The translations under genes and the position numbers were made by a program. From Sphingomonadales bacterium (GTDB taxonomy: Bacteria; Pseudomonadota; Alphaproteobacteria; Sphingomonadales; Sphingomonadaceae): DNA of 64,000 nucleotides. The notes under the pieces were generated by a model. That model was given only the letters and a program-made list of their open reading frames with translations, made no database searches and was not told where the DNA came from. The stretch is taken from positions 29,734-93,733 of the forward strand of contig JAIXUQ010000050.1 of the NCBI GenBank assembly GCA_027483465.1, given 5' to 3'. Numbering within the stretch: position 1 is the stretch's first letter; each line of letters opens with the position of its first letter. Of this stretch, positions 47,181-56,276 are shown piece by piece.

Positions 47181-47280
47181 CGTCATGCTGAACTTGTTTC
47201 AGCATCCATGGGGGTGCGACGCCACCAGCGCGCCTTGCGGGGCATGCGCCCATGGATGCTGAAACAAGTTCAGCATGACG
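47181..47280. repeat. Large inverted repeat (REP-like) with 32-bp arms
   Basis: 47181-47212 (begins CGTCATGCTGAACTTGTTTC) is the exact reverse complement of 47249-47280, with a 36-base centre. Lies between convergent genes. Sequences beginning GTCATGCTGAACTTGTTTCAG are, from memory, abundant intergenic repeats in alphaproteobacteria. In RNA it would form a very stable stem and could terminate or protect transcripts from both sides. Confidence 0.85.
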
Positions 47281-47326
47281 ACAGGGTGATGGGGAGGTCG
47301 ATCCGCCCCGCCCTCAGCCCCCGCCC

Positions 47327-48274
47327 TCAACCGATGCGTTCGGCCCCCGCAGCCCGCTTGTCCTCCGGCGCGGCGGCGCGGGGCTTCACGCCCAGGCTGA
47401 TCAGCAGCGAGGAGGAGACGAAGATCGACGAATAGGTGCCGACCACGATGCCCAGCACCATGGCGGCGGTGAAGCCGAAGATCACCTCCGGCCCCAGGAC
47501 CAGCAGCGCCACCAGCGCGGCGAGCAGCGTCACCGAGGTCATCACCGTGCGCGGCAGCGTTTCGTTCACCGACAGGTCGATGATCTGCTTGATGTCCATC
47601 TGCCGGTATTTGCGCAGATTTTCGCGCACCCGGTCATCGATCACCACCTTGTCGTTGAGGCTGTAGCCGATGATGGTGAGCACGGCGGCGACGATGTTGA
47701 GATCGAATTCCAGCTGCGTCAGGCTGAAAAAGCCGAGGGTGACAACCACGTCGTGCACCAGCGCCACCACGGTGGAGACGCCGAAATACCATTCGAAGCG
47801 GAACCAGGTGAACAAGGCGACGAACAGCATGGAGAGGCCCACTGCCCACAGCCCGTCCTTGATCAACTCGTCCGACACCTTGCCCGACACGCTTTCGACC
47901 CGGGCGAATTTCACGCCCTTGTAATCGGCCTCCAGCGCGCCGCGCACCTTGGCCACCACGCGCTGCACCGCGGTCTGGTCGCCTTCGGGCAGCGGCAGGC
48001 GGATGAGGATGGTGCGGGCATTGCCGAATTCCTGGAGCGCGCTGTCCCCCACGCCCACGCGGTCCACCCGCTCGCGCAGTTCATCGATGGCCGGTGCCTG
48101 GGCAAATTCCACCTGCATCGTCAGGCCGCCGACGAAATCGACGCCCAGATTGAGCCCGCGCACCGCCAGCAGCGCGCCCGCGCCGATGGTGAGCAGCAGC
48201 GTGAGCGCGAAGGCGATGAAGCGGAGTTTGACAAAGCCGATGTTGGTGTTGTCGGGAACAAGTTTCAAAGGCAT
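47327..48274 (-). CDS. secF: Protein translocase subunit SecF
   Basis: 315 residues, six membrane segments. MPLKLVPDNTNIGFVKLRFIAF, then GLNLGVDFVGGLTMQVEF, a periplasmic P1-like domain, and YFGVSTVVALVHDVVVTLGFF, IGYSLNDKVVIDDRVREN, GFTAAMVLGIVVGTYSSIF. Uses proton motive force with SecD to pull proteins out of SecYEG. Located 13 bases after secD. Confidence 0.97.
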   Translation of the reverse strand: MPLKLVPDNTNIGFVKLRFIAFALTLLLTIGAGALLAVRGLNLGVDFVGGLTMQVEFAQAPAIDELRERVDRVGVGDSALQEFGNARTILIRLPLPEGDQTAVQRVVAKVRGALEADYKGVKFARVESVSGKVSDELIKDGLWAVGLSMLFVALFTWFRFEWYFGVSTVVALVHDVVVTLGFFSLTQLEFDLNIVAAVLTIIGYSLNDKVVIDDRVRENLRKYRQMDIKQIIDLSVNETLPRTVMTSVTLLAALVALLVLGPEVIFGFTAAMVLGIVVGTYSSIFVSSSLLISLGVKPRAAAPEDKRAAGAERIG

Positions 48275-48287
48275 GGCGATTTCCCGT

Positions 48288-49883
48288 TCAGATGCTCAGC
48301 GCCTGCGGGCGGGCACCCGCCACCCAGCGCGACACCATCAGCCGCACCAGCGTGACCGCGGTGAACACCGAGGTGGCGATGCCGATCGACAGCACCACGG
48401 CAAAGCCCTTGATCGGGCCGGAGCCGAAGGCGAACATGATGATCGCCACGATGATGTTGAGGCTGTTGGCGTCCCAGATCGTGCGGGTGGCTTCCTTGAA
48501 GCCGGTCTCGATGCTGGTGACGACGCCCCTGCCCTTGCGCTGCTCCTCGCGGATACGCTCGTTGATCAGCACGTTGGCATCCACCGCCGCGCCGATGGTG
48601 AGCACCATGCCGGCAATGCCCGGCAGGGTGAGGGTGAAGCCGGCGGCCGACATGATGCCCAGGATCATCACGACGTTGAAAAACAGCGCCACCACCGCAT
48701 AGACGCCGAAGCGGCCATAGGTGATGACCATCAGCACGGCGACCGCCAGCACCGCCACCACCGAGGCGATGGCCCCGGCGCGGATGGAATCGGCGCCCAG
48801 ATCGGGGCCGACGGTGCGTTCCTCCACCACCTTCAATTCCACCGGCAGCTTGCCCGAACGCAGCAGGATCGCCAGTTCATTGGCGGTCTGCACCGTGTAA
48901 TTGCCCATGATGATGCCGCTGCCGCCCAGGATCGGCTCGTTGATGTTGGGCGCGGAAATCACCACGCCATCGAGCACGATGGCAAAGGGCCGGCCGACAT
49001 TTTCGGTGGTGGCCTGGGCAAAGCGGCGGCCGCCGGTGCTATCAAAGCGGAAGGAAACGGCCGGCGCGCCATTCTGATCGGTGGAAACCTGGGCATCGAC
49101 CAACTGGTCGCCGGTGATGATCGCCCGGCGCTTCACCACCATCTGCCCGCCCTGCTGCACCGGCAAGATCTGGCTGCCGGGCGGGGCGCGGCCTTCGGCC
49201 ACCTCCACCGGGTCGGCGGTGATGTCGGCCAGCTTGAATTCCAGCTTGGCGGTCTTGCCGAGCAGCGCCTTCAGCGCTTCCGGGTCCTGCAGGCCGGGCA
49301 CCTGCACCACGATGCGGGTGGCGCCCTGGCGCACGATGGTCGGCTCACGCGTGCCAAGCTCGTCGATGCGCTTCCTGATCACCTCCACGGCCTGGGCCAT
49401 GGCGCTGTCAACCGCCGCATCGATGCCGGCCTGGGTTGGGGTCAGGATGATCTCGCCGGGCAGGCTGCCGCGCGCCACGTCCACCTCGCGCGCGGTCGAA
49501 AGCCCCAGCGGCGAGGTGACCTTGAGCAGCAACTGCACCGCCTGATCGGTGCGCGCCGGATCGGTGAGGGTGAAGCGCAGCCGGTTGCCAGCCAGCGACA
49601 AATCGGTGAAGCCAATCGGCCCGCCGGTGGCGGCGCGCAGTTCGCCGCGCACCGTGTCTTCCAGCGATTCCAGCTTGGCCTTCTCCACGTCGGTGGGCAG
49701 CGCCTCCAGCATCAGGTGGGAACCGCCGCGCAGATCAAGGCCCAGCGGCAACTGGCTCTTGGGCAGGCCATCGGGCAGGCTGTTCAGCACCGAAGGCGGC
49801 AGCGCGTTGGGCAGCGCCAGGAGCGCGCACAGGCCGATCACTGCCCAGATCGACCAGATTTTCCATTTGGGAAAGTCGAGCAC
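48288..49883 (-). CDS. secD: Protein translocase subunit SecD
   Basis: 531 residues from the GTG at 49881-49883 (VLDFPKWK), 4 bases after the yajC stop; the frame is open further upstream only through yajC. LPLGLDLRGGSHLMLEA, PLGLS and RQGATRIVVQVPGL (P1 region), then membrane domain RAGAIASVVAVLAVAVLM, LTLPGIAGMVLTIGAAVDANVLINERIREE. Part of yajC-secD-secF. Confidence 0.96.
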   Translation of the reverse strand: MLDFPKWKIWSIWAVIGLCALLALPNALPPSVLNSLPDGLPKSQLPLGLDLRGGSHLMLEALPTDVEKAKLESLEDTVRGELRAATGGPIGFTDLSLAGNRLRFTLTDPARTDQAVQLLLKVTSPLGLSTAREVDVARGSLPGEIILTPTQAGIDAAVDSAMAQAVEVIRKRIDELGTREPTIVRQGATRIVVQVPGLQDPEALKALLGKTAKLEFKLADITADPVEVAEGRAPPGSQILPVQQGGQMVVKRRAIITGDQLVDAQVSTDQNGAPAVSFRFDSTGGRRFAQATTENVGRPFAIVLDGVVISAPNINEPILGGSGIIMGNYTVQTANELAILLRSGKLPVELKVVEERTVGPDLGADSIRAGAIASVVAVLAVAVLMVITYGRFGVYAVVALFFNVVMILGIMSAAGFTLTLPGIAGMVLTIGAAVDANVLINERIREEQRKGRGVVTSIETGFKEATRTIWDANSLNIIVAIIMFAFGSGPIKGFAVVLSIGIATSVFTAVTLVRLMVSRWVAGARPQALSI

Positions 49884-49887
49884 GGGA

Positions 49888-50238
49888 TCAGGCGCTCTTG
49901 TCGTTGGCCGCCGCCGGTGCCCCACGCGGCTTCACATCGGCCAGCGTCGCCTTCAGCACCACGAAGCGCACGTTCGGCCCGGCTTCCACCTCAACCTCAG
50001 TGTCGGTCACGCGGATGGCCTTGCCGATGATGCCGCCGCCGGTCACCACATCGTCGCCCTTCTTCACCGCGTCCACCATGGCGCGGTGCTGCTTCACGCG
50101 GTTCTGCTGCGGGCGGATGATCAGGAAATAGAAAATGGCGAAGATCGCCAGATAGGGCAGGAACCCGATCAGGCCGGCCATGCCGCCGGCGGCGGCTGCG
50201 CCCCCTGCGGCTTGGGCATAGGCCGGGCTTGCAAACAT
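49888..50238 (-). CDS. yajC: SecYEG accessory protein YajC
   Basis: 116 residues from the ATG of MFASPAYAQAAGGAAAA. One membrane segment (LIGFLPYLAIFAIFYFLIIRPQQNR) followed by KGDDVVTGGGIIGK and VEVEAGPNVRFVVLKATL, as in all YajC. First gene of the secDF unit; divergent from the DUF815 gene with a 17-bp palindrome between. Confidence 0.96.
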   Translation of the reverse strand: MFASPAYAQAAGGAAAAGGMAGLIGFLPYLAIFAIFYFLIIRPQQNRVKQHRAMVDAVKKGDDVVTGGGIIGKAIRVTDTEVEVEAGPNVRFVVLKATLADVKPRGAPAAANDKSA

Positions 50239-50262
50239 CGCAGTCTCGCTTTCACTTGGCTG

Positions 50263-50279
50263 GCGGACAAATTGTCCGC
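50263..50279. promoter_or_regulatory. 17-bp palindrome between yajC and the DUF815 gene
   Basis: GCGGACAAATTGTCCGC: perfect 8-bp arms around one base, 25 bases upstream of the yajC ATG and about 98 upstream of the divergent gene. Looks like an operator; the regulator is unknown. Confidence 0.4.
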
Positions 50280-50376
50280 AACATCGTTGATCGCCACCGG
50301 CTCTAGCGGCTTGCACCCACAGGCGCAACCGCGCGCGCAATGGCCTTGGCGGCGCAAATCGCATATCGGGTGCGCC

Positions 50377-51237
50377 ATGGAAGACGACAAGACCCCAGCC
50401 CTGACCCCAGCCCTGACCAACGCCCTGCTCAGCCGCATCGCCACCGCGCTCGAACGGCTCAGCCCGCCGCCGCCGGCCGCCGCCGATCCGCGCACCGGCC
50501 ATTGGTTCGGCTGGACCGGCACCGCCCTCACCGCGCTGCCGCCGGCCCGTGCCACGCCGCTGGCGCTCTATCACGGGGTTGCCGCCCAGGCCGCCGCCGT
50601 GCTGGAAAACAGCCGCCGCCACGCGCTGCGCCTGCCCGCCCATGATGTGCTGCTGTGGGGCGCGCGCGGCATGGGCAAATCCAGCCTGGCGCGCAGCGTG
50701 GTGGCCGAACTGGTGGCCGGCGGCCATGATCTGGCGCTGGTGCAGGTGATGCTGCCGGCGCTGGCCAGCCTGCCCGCCCTGTTTGCCCGGCTGGCCGATG
50801 TGCGCCGGCCCTTCCTGCTGTTCCTGGATGACGTGTCGCTGGGGGCTGACGCCGGGGAGGTCCATGCCCTGCGCTCCCTGCTGGATGGCGGGGTGCAGGC
50901 CCGGCCCGATCATGTCCGCCTGATCGTCACCAGCAACCGCCGCCACCTGGTGCCGCGCAGCCTGGCGGAGAATGAGGGGGACAGCATCAATCCCCGCGAT
51001 GTCGCCGATGATCATCTGGCGCTGGCCGATCGCTTCGGCCTGCGGCTGGGCTTCCACGCCTGCGATCAGGAGGCCTATCTGGCGATCTGCGCCGCCTATG
51101 CCCGCCATCATGGCCTGGCCTTTGATCCCGCCGCCGCGCTGGCCTGGGCGGTGGCGCGCGGCGCCCGGTCCGGCCGGGTGGCCTGGCAGTTCACCGTGGA
51201 ACAGGCCGGCGCGCAGGGCATCCCCCTGCCCGCCTGA
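50377..51237 (+). CDS. DUF815 AAA+ ATPase
   Basis: 286 residues. Walker A GARGMGKSSLAR near residue 95, Walker B FLLFLDDVSL, sensor-like RLIVTSNRRHLVPR, and the family's NEGDSINPRDVADDHLALADRFGL-type region. Function unknown; the gene is typically next to yajC-secDF in alphaproteobacteria, which invites, but does not prove, a link with export. Confidence 0.88.
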   Translation: MEDDKTPALTPALTNALLSRIATALERLSPPPPAAADPRTGHWFGWTGTALTALPPARATPLALYHGVAAQAAAVLENSRRHALRLPAHDVLLWGARGMGKSSLARSVVAELVAGGHDLALVQVMLPALASLPALFARLADVRRPFLLFLDDVSLGADAGEVHALRSLLDGGVQARPDHVRLIVTSNRRHLVPRSLAENEGDSINPRDVADDHLALADRFGLRLGFHACDQEAYLAICAAYARHHGLAFDPAAALAWAVARGARSGRVAWQFTVEQAGAQGIPLPA

Positions 51238-51330
51238 GCGCTGAGCGCTGCGACACCACTGGGCGGTTGCCCTTGGCCGCGGCCATGGCGTAAGACCAAA
51301 GCAACACAGCTCACAGCAAGGCGACCGCTC

Positions 51331-53211
51331 TTGAAAGTTCTCGGCACCATCTGGCGCGTCATTGTCGGCATCAAGGATGTGATGGTCCTGCTGCTGCTTT
51401 CCCTGTTCTTCGTCGCCCTTTCGGCCGGGCTGTCATCGGGCAAGGCGGCCCGCGTGCCCGATGGCGGCGCGCTGGTGATCAGGCTGGATGGCGCCCTGGT
51501 GGATCAGAGCGGCGAGACCAGCCCGTTCGATGCCGCCAGCGGCAATGTCGCGGCCGAGGTGCAGGTGCGTGATCTGGTGCGCGCCATCGATGCCGCCGCC
51601 GCCGATGCCCGCATCAAGGCGCTGGTGCTTGATCTGGATGGCTTCATGGGCGCCGGCCAGGCCAATATCGAAACCGTGGTGGCCGCGCTGGAACGCTTCC
51701 GCAAGTCAGGCAAGCCGGTGCACAGCTGGGCCACCGCCTACACCGATGACAGCTGGCTGCTCGCCGCCGCCTCCACCCGCATCTGGTCCAATCCGCTGGG
51801 CGGCGTGGTGCTGGCCGGCCCCGGCGGTTCCAATCTCTATTTCGCCCGGGCGCTGGAAAAGCTGAACGTGGATGTGAACGTGTTCCGCGTTGGCACCTAC
51901 AAGAGCTTTGTGGAGCCCTACACCCGCGCCAGCGCCTCGCCCGAAGCCAAGGCCGCCGATCAGGCGCTGGTGAACAGCCTGTGGCAAAGCTGGCTGGCCG
52001 AAGCCAGGCGCCTGCGGCCCAAGGCCGATGTGCCGGCCTATATCGCGCAACTGCCGCAGCGGCTGGGCCGCTTTGGCGGCGATGGCGCCCGCGCCGCGCA
52101 GGATGCCGGGCTGGTCGATGAACTGGGCAGCCGCGATGCCTTTGATGCCGCCATGATCAAGCTGGTGGGCGAGGCTGATCTGGAGGATTGGGGCCATTAC
52201 AACGGCATCGCGCTGGATGATTATCTGGGCGCCATCGCCGGGCAGGACAAGGGCAGCGGCGATGCCGTGGGCGTCGTCTATGTCACCGGCAATATCGTTG
52301 ATGGCGAGTCCCCGCGCGGCACCGCCGGCAGCGCCACCATCCGCGCCGCGCTGGAAGAGGCGCTCGAAAATGAGGATATCAAGGCGCTGGTGGTGCGGGT
52401 GGATTCGGGCGGTGGCTCGGTCACCGCGTCCGAGGAAATCCGCGCCGCCCTGCTCGCCGCCAAGGCCGATGGCCTGCCGGTGGTGGCCAGTTTCGGGCCG
52501 GTGGCGGCCAGCGGCGGCTATTGGGTGGGCACGGCGGCCGATGAAATCTATGCCCAGCCCTCCACCATCACCGGCTCGATCGGCGTGTTTGCCATCCTGC
52601 CCAGCTTCCCGCGCGCCCTGAACGAAATCGGCATCAACGCCGATGGCGTGAAAACCACGCCCTACAGCGGCGAACCCGATGTGGTGGCCGGCCTCTCGCC
52701 CGAAGTGAAGCAGGTGTTGCAGATGGGCGTGGAGGATATCTACCGCCGCTTCCTGGGCGTCGTTTCCACCGCGCGCAAACTGCCGGTGGCGGAGGTTGAC
52801 CGCATCGCGCAAGGCCGGGTGTGGGCCGGCACCGAGGCGCAGAAGCTGAAACTGGTCGACAAGTTCGGCACGCTGGATGCCGCGGTGAAGGCCGCCGCCG
52901 CCAAGGCCGGCCTGAAGGGCGAACCCCGGGTGATCGACATCGAAAAGCCGGTGCCGGAATGGGTGAAGGCGCTGCAGAGCTTTGACCGCGCCGAAACCGG
53001 CGAGCAGGCGCGTGACCCGTGGGCGCGGATGATGCAGGCCTCCCGCCTGCGCCTCGCGATGGCGGTGGCCGATCTTGGCCACATGGCCAGCGGCCGCAGC
53101 GCCACCATGCAGGCCACCTGCGTGGAATGTGCCACCGCCGGCTCCCCGCGCCTGGCCGCCGGCCAGAAGGCGGAGCATTGGCTGCTGCGCCTGATCGGGG
53201 TGCAGGGCTGA
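51331..53211 (+). CDS. sppA: Signal peptide peptidase SppA, long form
   Basis: 626 residues, two tandem S49 domains. Starts with TTG (MKVLGTIWRVIVGIKDV) with AAGG 10 bases upstream; the N-terminal anchor is VMVLLLLSLFFVALSAGL. General-base Lys is in FRVGTYKSFVEPYTR and the nucleophile Ser in GPVAASGGYWVGTAADEIYA, followed by ITGSIGVFA. Degrades signal peptides left in the membrane. The last ~60 residues form an extra tail after the second domain. Confidence 0.94.
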   Translation: MKVLGTIWRVIVGIKDVMVLLLLSLFFVALSAGLSSGKAARVPDGGALVIRLDGALVDQSGETSPFDAASGNVAAEVQVRDLVRAIDAAAADARIKALVLDLDGFMGAGQANIETVVAALERFRKSGKPVHSWATAYTDDSWLLAAASTRIWSNPLGGVVLAGPGGSNLYFARALEKLNVDVNVFRVGTYKSFVEPYTRASASPEAKAADQALVNSLWQSWLAEARRLRPKADVPAYIAQLPQRLGRFGGDGARAAQDAGLVDELGSRDAFDAAMIKLVGEADLEDWGHYNGIALDDYLGAIAGQDKGSGDAVGVVYVTGNIVDGESPRGTAGSATIRAALEEALENEDIKALVVRVDSGGGSVTASEEIRAALLAAKADGLPVVASFGPVAASGGYWVGTAADEIYAQPSTITGSIGVFAILPSFPRALNEIGINADGVKTTPYSGEPDVVAGLSPEVKQVLQMGVEDIYRRFLGVVSTARKLPVAEVDRIAQGRVWAGTEAQKLKLVDKFGTLDAAVKAAAAKAGLKGEPRVIDIEKPVPEWVKALQSFDRAETGEQARDPWARMMQASRLRLAMAVADLGHMASGRSATMQATCVECATAGSPRLAAGQKAEHWLLRLIGVQG

Positions 53212-53223
53212 CCAGCCCCGCCC

Positions 53224-53453
53224 CTCCACCAAACCGATCCTCCCCCTCCGCAAAATCGATCCTCCCCCTCTGGGGGAGGTGCCCGCAGGGCGGAGGGGGC
53301 AGGACAGGCGCCGTCCCGCGCCACCCTCTCCGCCTCCCTCCGGTCGGCACCTCCCCCAGCGGGGGAGGATCATCAACCCCGGCCGCAAATCGCCCCCCCT
53401 CCACCAAACCGATCCTCCCCCTCCGGGGGAGGTGCCCGCAGGGCGGAGGGGGC
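53224..53453. repeat. Cluster of REP-like GC palindromic repeats
   Basis: Three copies of a ~43-base unit: 53258-53300 and 53411-53453 direct (start GATCCTCCCCCT, contain GGGGGAGGTGCCCGCAGGGC), and 53333-53371 inverted and more diverged. A longer direct repeat beginning CTCCACCAAACCGATCC occurs at 53224 and 53399. A related copy lies inside pdhC (14682-14736). The element sits between convergent sppA and the UPF0126 gene. Confidence 0.8.
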
Positions 53454-53490
53454 GCGGCCAAGCTCCATCCCGCCCCACAGGGCAAGAATC

Positions 53491-54129
53491 TCAATCCTCC
53501 CGATAGCCCGGCAATTTCAGCCCGGTGCGGATCGCCACCGCCCTGAGGCCAAAGCCCGCCGCCGCCCCCGCCAGCCCGGCCGGCCACGCTGCCACCCCCA
53601 GCAGCGTGAGGCCGACATAGACCCCGGCGCCCAGCGCCGCGGCCGAGACATAGATTTCCTTGCGCAGCAGGATCGACGGCTCACCGGCCAGCAGATCGCG
53701 CACGATGCCGCCAAAGCTGGCTGACAGCACGCCCATCACCACGGCGGGCAGCGCCGGCACGCCCAGTTGCAGCGATTTGGCTGCGCCCAGCACCGAATAG
53801 GCGCCCAGCCCGATGGCATCAAACCACAACAGCGCGTTCAACTGCCAGCGATCGGCGCGCAGCATCCACACCGCCGCCGCCGCCACCAGGCAGACGCCGA
53901 GATAATCCGATCGCCCCACCCAGAACACCGGCGCCCCGATCAGCAGATCGCGCAGCGTGCCGCCGCCAATGCCCGTCACCGCGGCGAAAAAGGCGAAGGT
54001 CACGATCGTCTGCTTGATCCGGGCGGCGGCGAGCGCGCCCGACACGGCAAACACCGCCACGCCCGCCATGTCGAGCGCGGCCAGCACCGGCTCGATCGGG
54101 GGCAGCGGGATGGGCGGGGTGATCGCCAT
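53491..54129 (-). CDS. UPF0126/TRIC-like membrane protein
   Basis: 212 residues from the ATG overlapping the PepSY gene stop (TGATG). Two tandem UPF0126 repeats of three helices: ALDMAGVAVFAVSGALAAARI with GGGTLRDLLIGAPVFWV, and FDAIGLGAYSVLGAAKSL with FGGIVRDLLAGEPSILL. Relatives include YicG (glycine uptake reported in E. coli) and prokaryotic TRIC cation channels. Transported species unknown. Confidence 0.9.
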   Translation of the reverse strand: MAITPPIPLPPIEPVLAALDMAGVAVFAVSGALAAARIKQTIVTFAFFAAVTGIGGGTLRDLLIGAPVFWVGRSDYLGVCLVAAAAVWMLRADRWQLNALLWFDAIGLGAYSVLGAAKSLQLGVPALPAVVMGVLSASFGGIVRDLLAGEPSILLRKEIYVSAAALGAGVYVGLTLLGVAAWPAGLAGAAAGFGLRAVAIRTGLKLPGYRED

Positions 54130-54782
54130 CAGCGGCGCCAGAAATGCCGCAGGGTGAGCAGCGCGCCGGTGAGCACCACGCCCAGCGCCAGCAGCGTGGC
54201 GGCGATGATCACGGGGCCGTGGATATTCTCGCGATCCTGCCAATCCATGATGTGCAGGCCCCAGAACAGATCATAAAAGCGCCACCACGGCGTGCGGATG
54301 GCGCCGATCTCGCCCTGGCTGGTGACATAGACGCGCACGCCGTCGGCAAATTCCACCCGGTGGCCGCTGGTCTCGCGCCAGTCGCTGGCCGGCGCGGCCG
54401 CAGTGACGGCGCTGACCACGGCCGGGCCGCCAAGGCTGGTGCCGGCCCGGGCGATGGCTTCGGCCTGGCCGGCGGTGATGCGGATGGGCTGGCCGGTGGC
54501 GGCATCGATCAGCCGCTTGCCCTGCGCGTCGGTCAACTTCCACACCGGCCGGCCGAGCAACTGGCCCAGTTCCAGCTTTTCAACACCGGTCAGCGCCGGC
54601 AGGCCGGCCGGCACCACCAGCGCCGGCGGATCGCGCCGCAGCGGCGTGCCGCGCACCTCGTCAATCGGCCGCGCCACCATCACCAGCCCGGATGCCACCC
54701 ACAGGATGATCTGGATGCCCACAATCACCCCGCCCCACAAATGGAGCCAGCGGACAGTGCGGGTTGCGCGGGGCGAGAGCAT
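54129..54782 (-). CDS. PepSY-associated membrane protein
   Basis: 217 residues from the ATG of MLSPRATRTVRWLHLWGG. Two membrane segments (GGVIVGIQIILWVASGLVMV near 20-38 and VIIAATLLALGVVLTGALLTL near 190-210) flank a periplasmic PepSY-like region ending WRFYDLFWGLHIMDW. Such proteins often accompany iron or copper uptake and ferric-reductase genes; no such partner is nearby. Function unknown. Confidence 0.75.
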   Translation of the reverse strand: MLSPRATRTVRWLHLWGGVIVGIQIILWVASGLVMVARPIDEVRGTPLRRDPPALVVPAGLPALTGVEKLELGQLLGRPVWKLTDAQGKRLIDAATGQPIRITAGQAEAIARAGTSLGGPAVVSAVTAAAPASDWRETSGHRVEFADGVRVYVTSQGEIGAIRTPWWRFYDLFWGLHIMDWQDRENIHGPVIIAATLLALGVVLTGALLTLRHFWRR

Positions 54783-54975
54783 GGCTGCCCTGTAGCGGTG
54801 CGCGGGGGCGCCGTCATCCCCGCCAGGCTCAGCGGGGTTGCTGCCCGATCCGAAATGGAAGGGTGGCGCGCCGGTTATGATGCGCAACCTCCCTCCGGGC
54901 ATCGCGCCCTGCCCGCGTCTTGCCCTTGACCGGATTCCGCACCCGGCCGCCAATCCCGATCGACGGGCAACCAGC

Positions 54976-55833
54976 CTAGCGCCGGCGGGGCAGTTTCTGC
55001 AGCCAGTCGTGCACCAGATTGGCCAGCGCCAGGCGCGCGTCCGACCAGCTGTGGTCCGTATCCTGGTGTGCTTCGGTCACCGTGCCGCCTGCGGCACGGG
55101 CAGCCGCCACCAGCGGATCACTGTGCGCCTTGAAGCCATCGTTGGATGTCAGAACCAGCAACGGCTGTCGCGCAAGGCCGGCAGCACGGCGACGTGAATC
55201 GAAATTGTCGGCATTGGCCATCAGTTCGTCCGCAGACGTCTCGGGCGATGTGCCGGCAAGTGCTTCCGCGTTGGCCTTCGCGCGGGCGATCAGTTCGGCC
55301 CGTGGCAGCAATCCCGCAAGCCCGCGGTTCGAAGCCGAAATCAGGATCGCACCGGCCAGAGCCGGATCGTCGGCCGCCACCATCGATGTGACCCAGCCAC
55401 CCATGCTGTGCCCGGCCAGCACGATGTGGCCGGTATCAACGCCCAGCCTGGCGGCGACGTCTGGCCGCCTGAGATGCGCGAGCACCGCCCTGGCATCCTC
55501 AACCGTGTGCGCATAGCGATAGGCGCCCGGGCTGCCCCAGCTACCGCGATAGTTGAATGTGATCGCGTTCCACCCGGCGCGGCGCAGCGCCTGCGCCAGA
55601 TCGAGGTTCTTCTCGTTGCCGGGCAGACCATGGCAGATGACGATGGTGGGATGCGGGCCCGGACCGGCCGCCAGATAGGCCACGCCGTTGATCTCAACCC
55701 CGCCTGTCGGGATGTGCAGCACCTCCATGCGGGCCCGCGGAACCGCCGTGGCCGGTGGATCGGCAAGCATGGGATTGGGTTCAGCCTGAACCGGCGCGGC
55801 CAGCAGGCTCAAGGCAAAAGCCAGTTGTCGCAT
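54976..55833 (-). CDS. Exported alpha/beta hydrolase
   Basis: 285 residues from the ATG of MRQLAFALSLLAAPVQAEP (signal peptide), GGGGGA upstream. Oxyanion region VICHGLPGNEKN, nucleophile Ser in LAGHSMGGWVTSM, late Asp in VLTSNDGFK and catalytic His in QDTDHSWSDAR. Serine hydrolase of the dienelactone-hydrolase/acyl-peptidase type; substrate unknown. Base use is somewhat less GC-biased than neighbours. The 193 bases between it and the PepSY gene show nothing recognisable. Confidence 0.85.
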   Translation of the reverse strand: MRQLAFALSLLAAPVQAEPNPMLADPPATAVPRARMEVLHIPTGGVEINGVAYLAAGPGPHPTIVICHGLPGNEKNLDLAQALRRAGWNAITFNYRGSWGSPGAYRYAHTVEDARAVLAHLRRPDVAARLGVDTGHIVLAGHSMGGWVTSMVAADDPALAGAILISASNRGLAGLLPRAELIARAKANAEALAGTSPETSADELMANADNFDSRRRAAGLARQPLLVLTSNDGFKAHSDPLVAAARAAGGTVTEAHQDTDHSWSDARLALANLVHDWLQKLPRRR

Positions 55834-56276
55834 GAATGTCCCCCAGCAGGTGAATGCCCAAACGTGGAGAGGCTGCCGTTCGATCCGGACATCGTCAAGA
55901 CCGGGGCGCCCGATGCCGTCCGGCCGCCACGAACACCCCATTTCACGCAGGCAACCGGCGGACCGCGCGGGTGGGCGCGGGGCGGGCGAAAGGCTCGGCG
56001 CTGCCCGCATCACCGCTGGCCACAAACGCCCAATCAACCGTCACCCCGGCCCGGCCAGCCGTCACCCAGGCCCAATTTGCCGCCACCAGCGCCCATATTG
56101 GCGTCACATTGGCCCATCAAAGGGCCACGCTGCCAGCCGCTGAACGTGCCCGAATCACCCTCCGGCAGCGGGGAGCGCCAGGATTTCTCCCTTCATTCCC
56201 AGTGGCTTGGTGCAGCCCCTGTCCTACAGGCGCCAGAATATGCCAGCTTTGCCGGGTTCCTTGAAAATTCAGCGCA
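55834..56276. other. 443-base intergenic region with a 21-bp degenerate tandem repeat
   Basis: No convincing gene on either strand. Bases 56030-56134 contain five 21-base units, each starting CC (CCAATCAACCGTCACCCC..., CCGGCCAGCCGTCACCCA..., CCAATTTGCCGCCACC..., CCATATTGGCGTCAC..., CCATCAAAGGGCCAC...), decreasing in similarity. The other parts hold no clear hairpin or promoter. It separates lpd from the hydrolase gene, both on the minus strand. Confidence 0.5.

Noticed and set aside
49549..50376. Extended upstream reading of the DUF815 gene
   Set aside because: The frame runs antisense through secD and yajC; the family N-terminus and ATG at 50377 set the real start.
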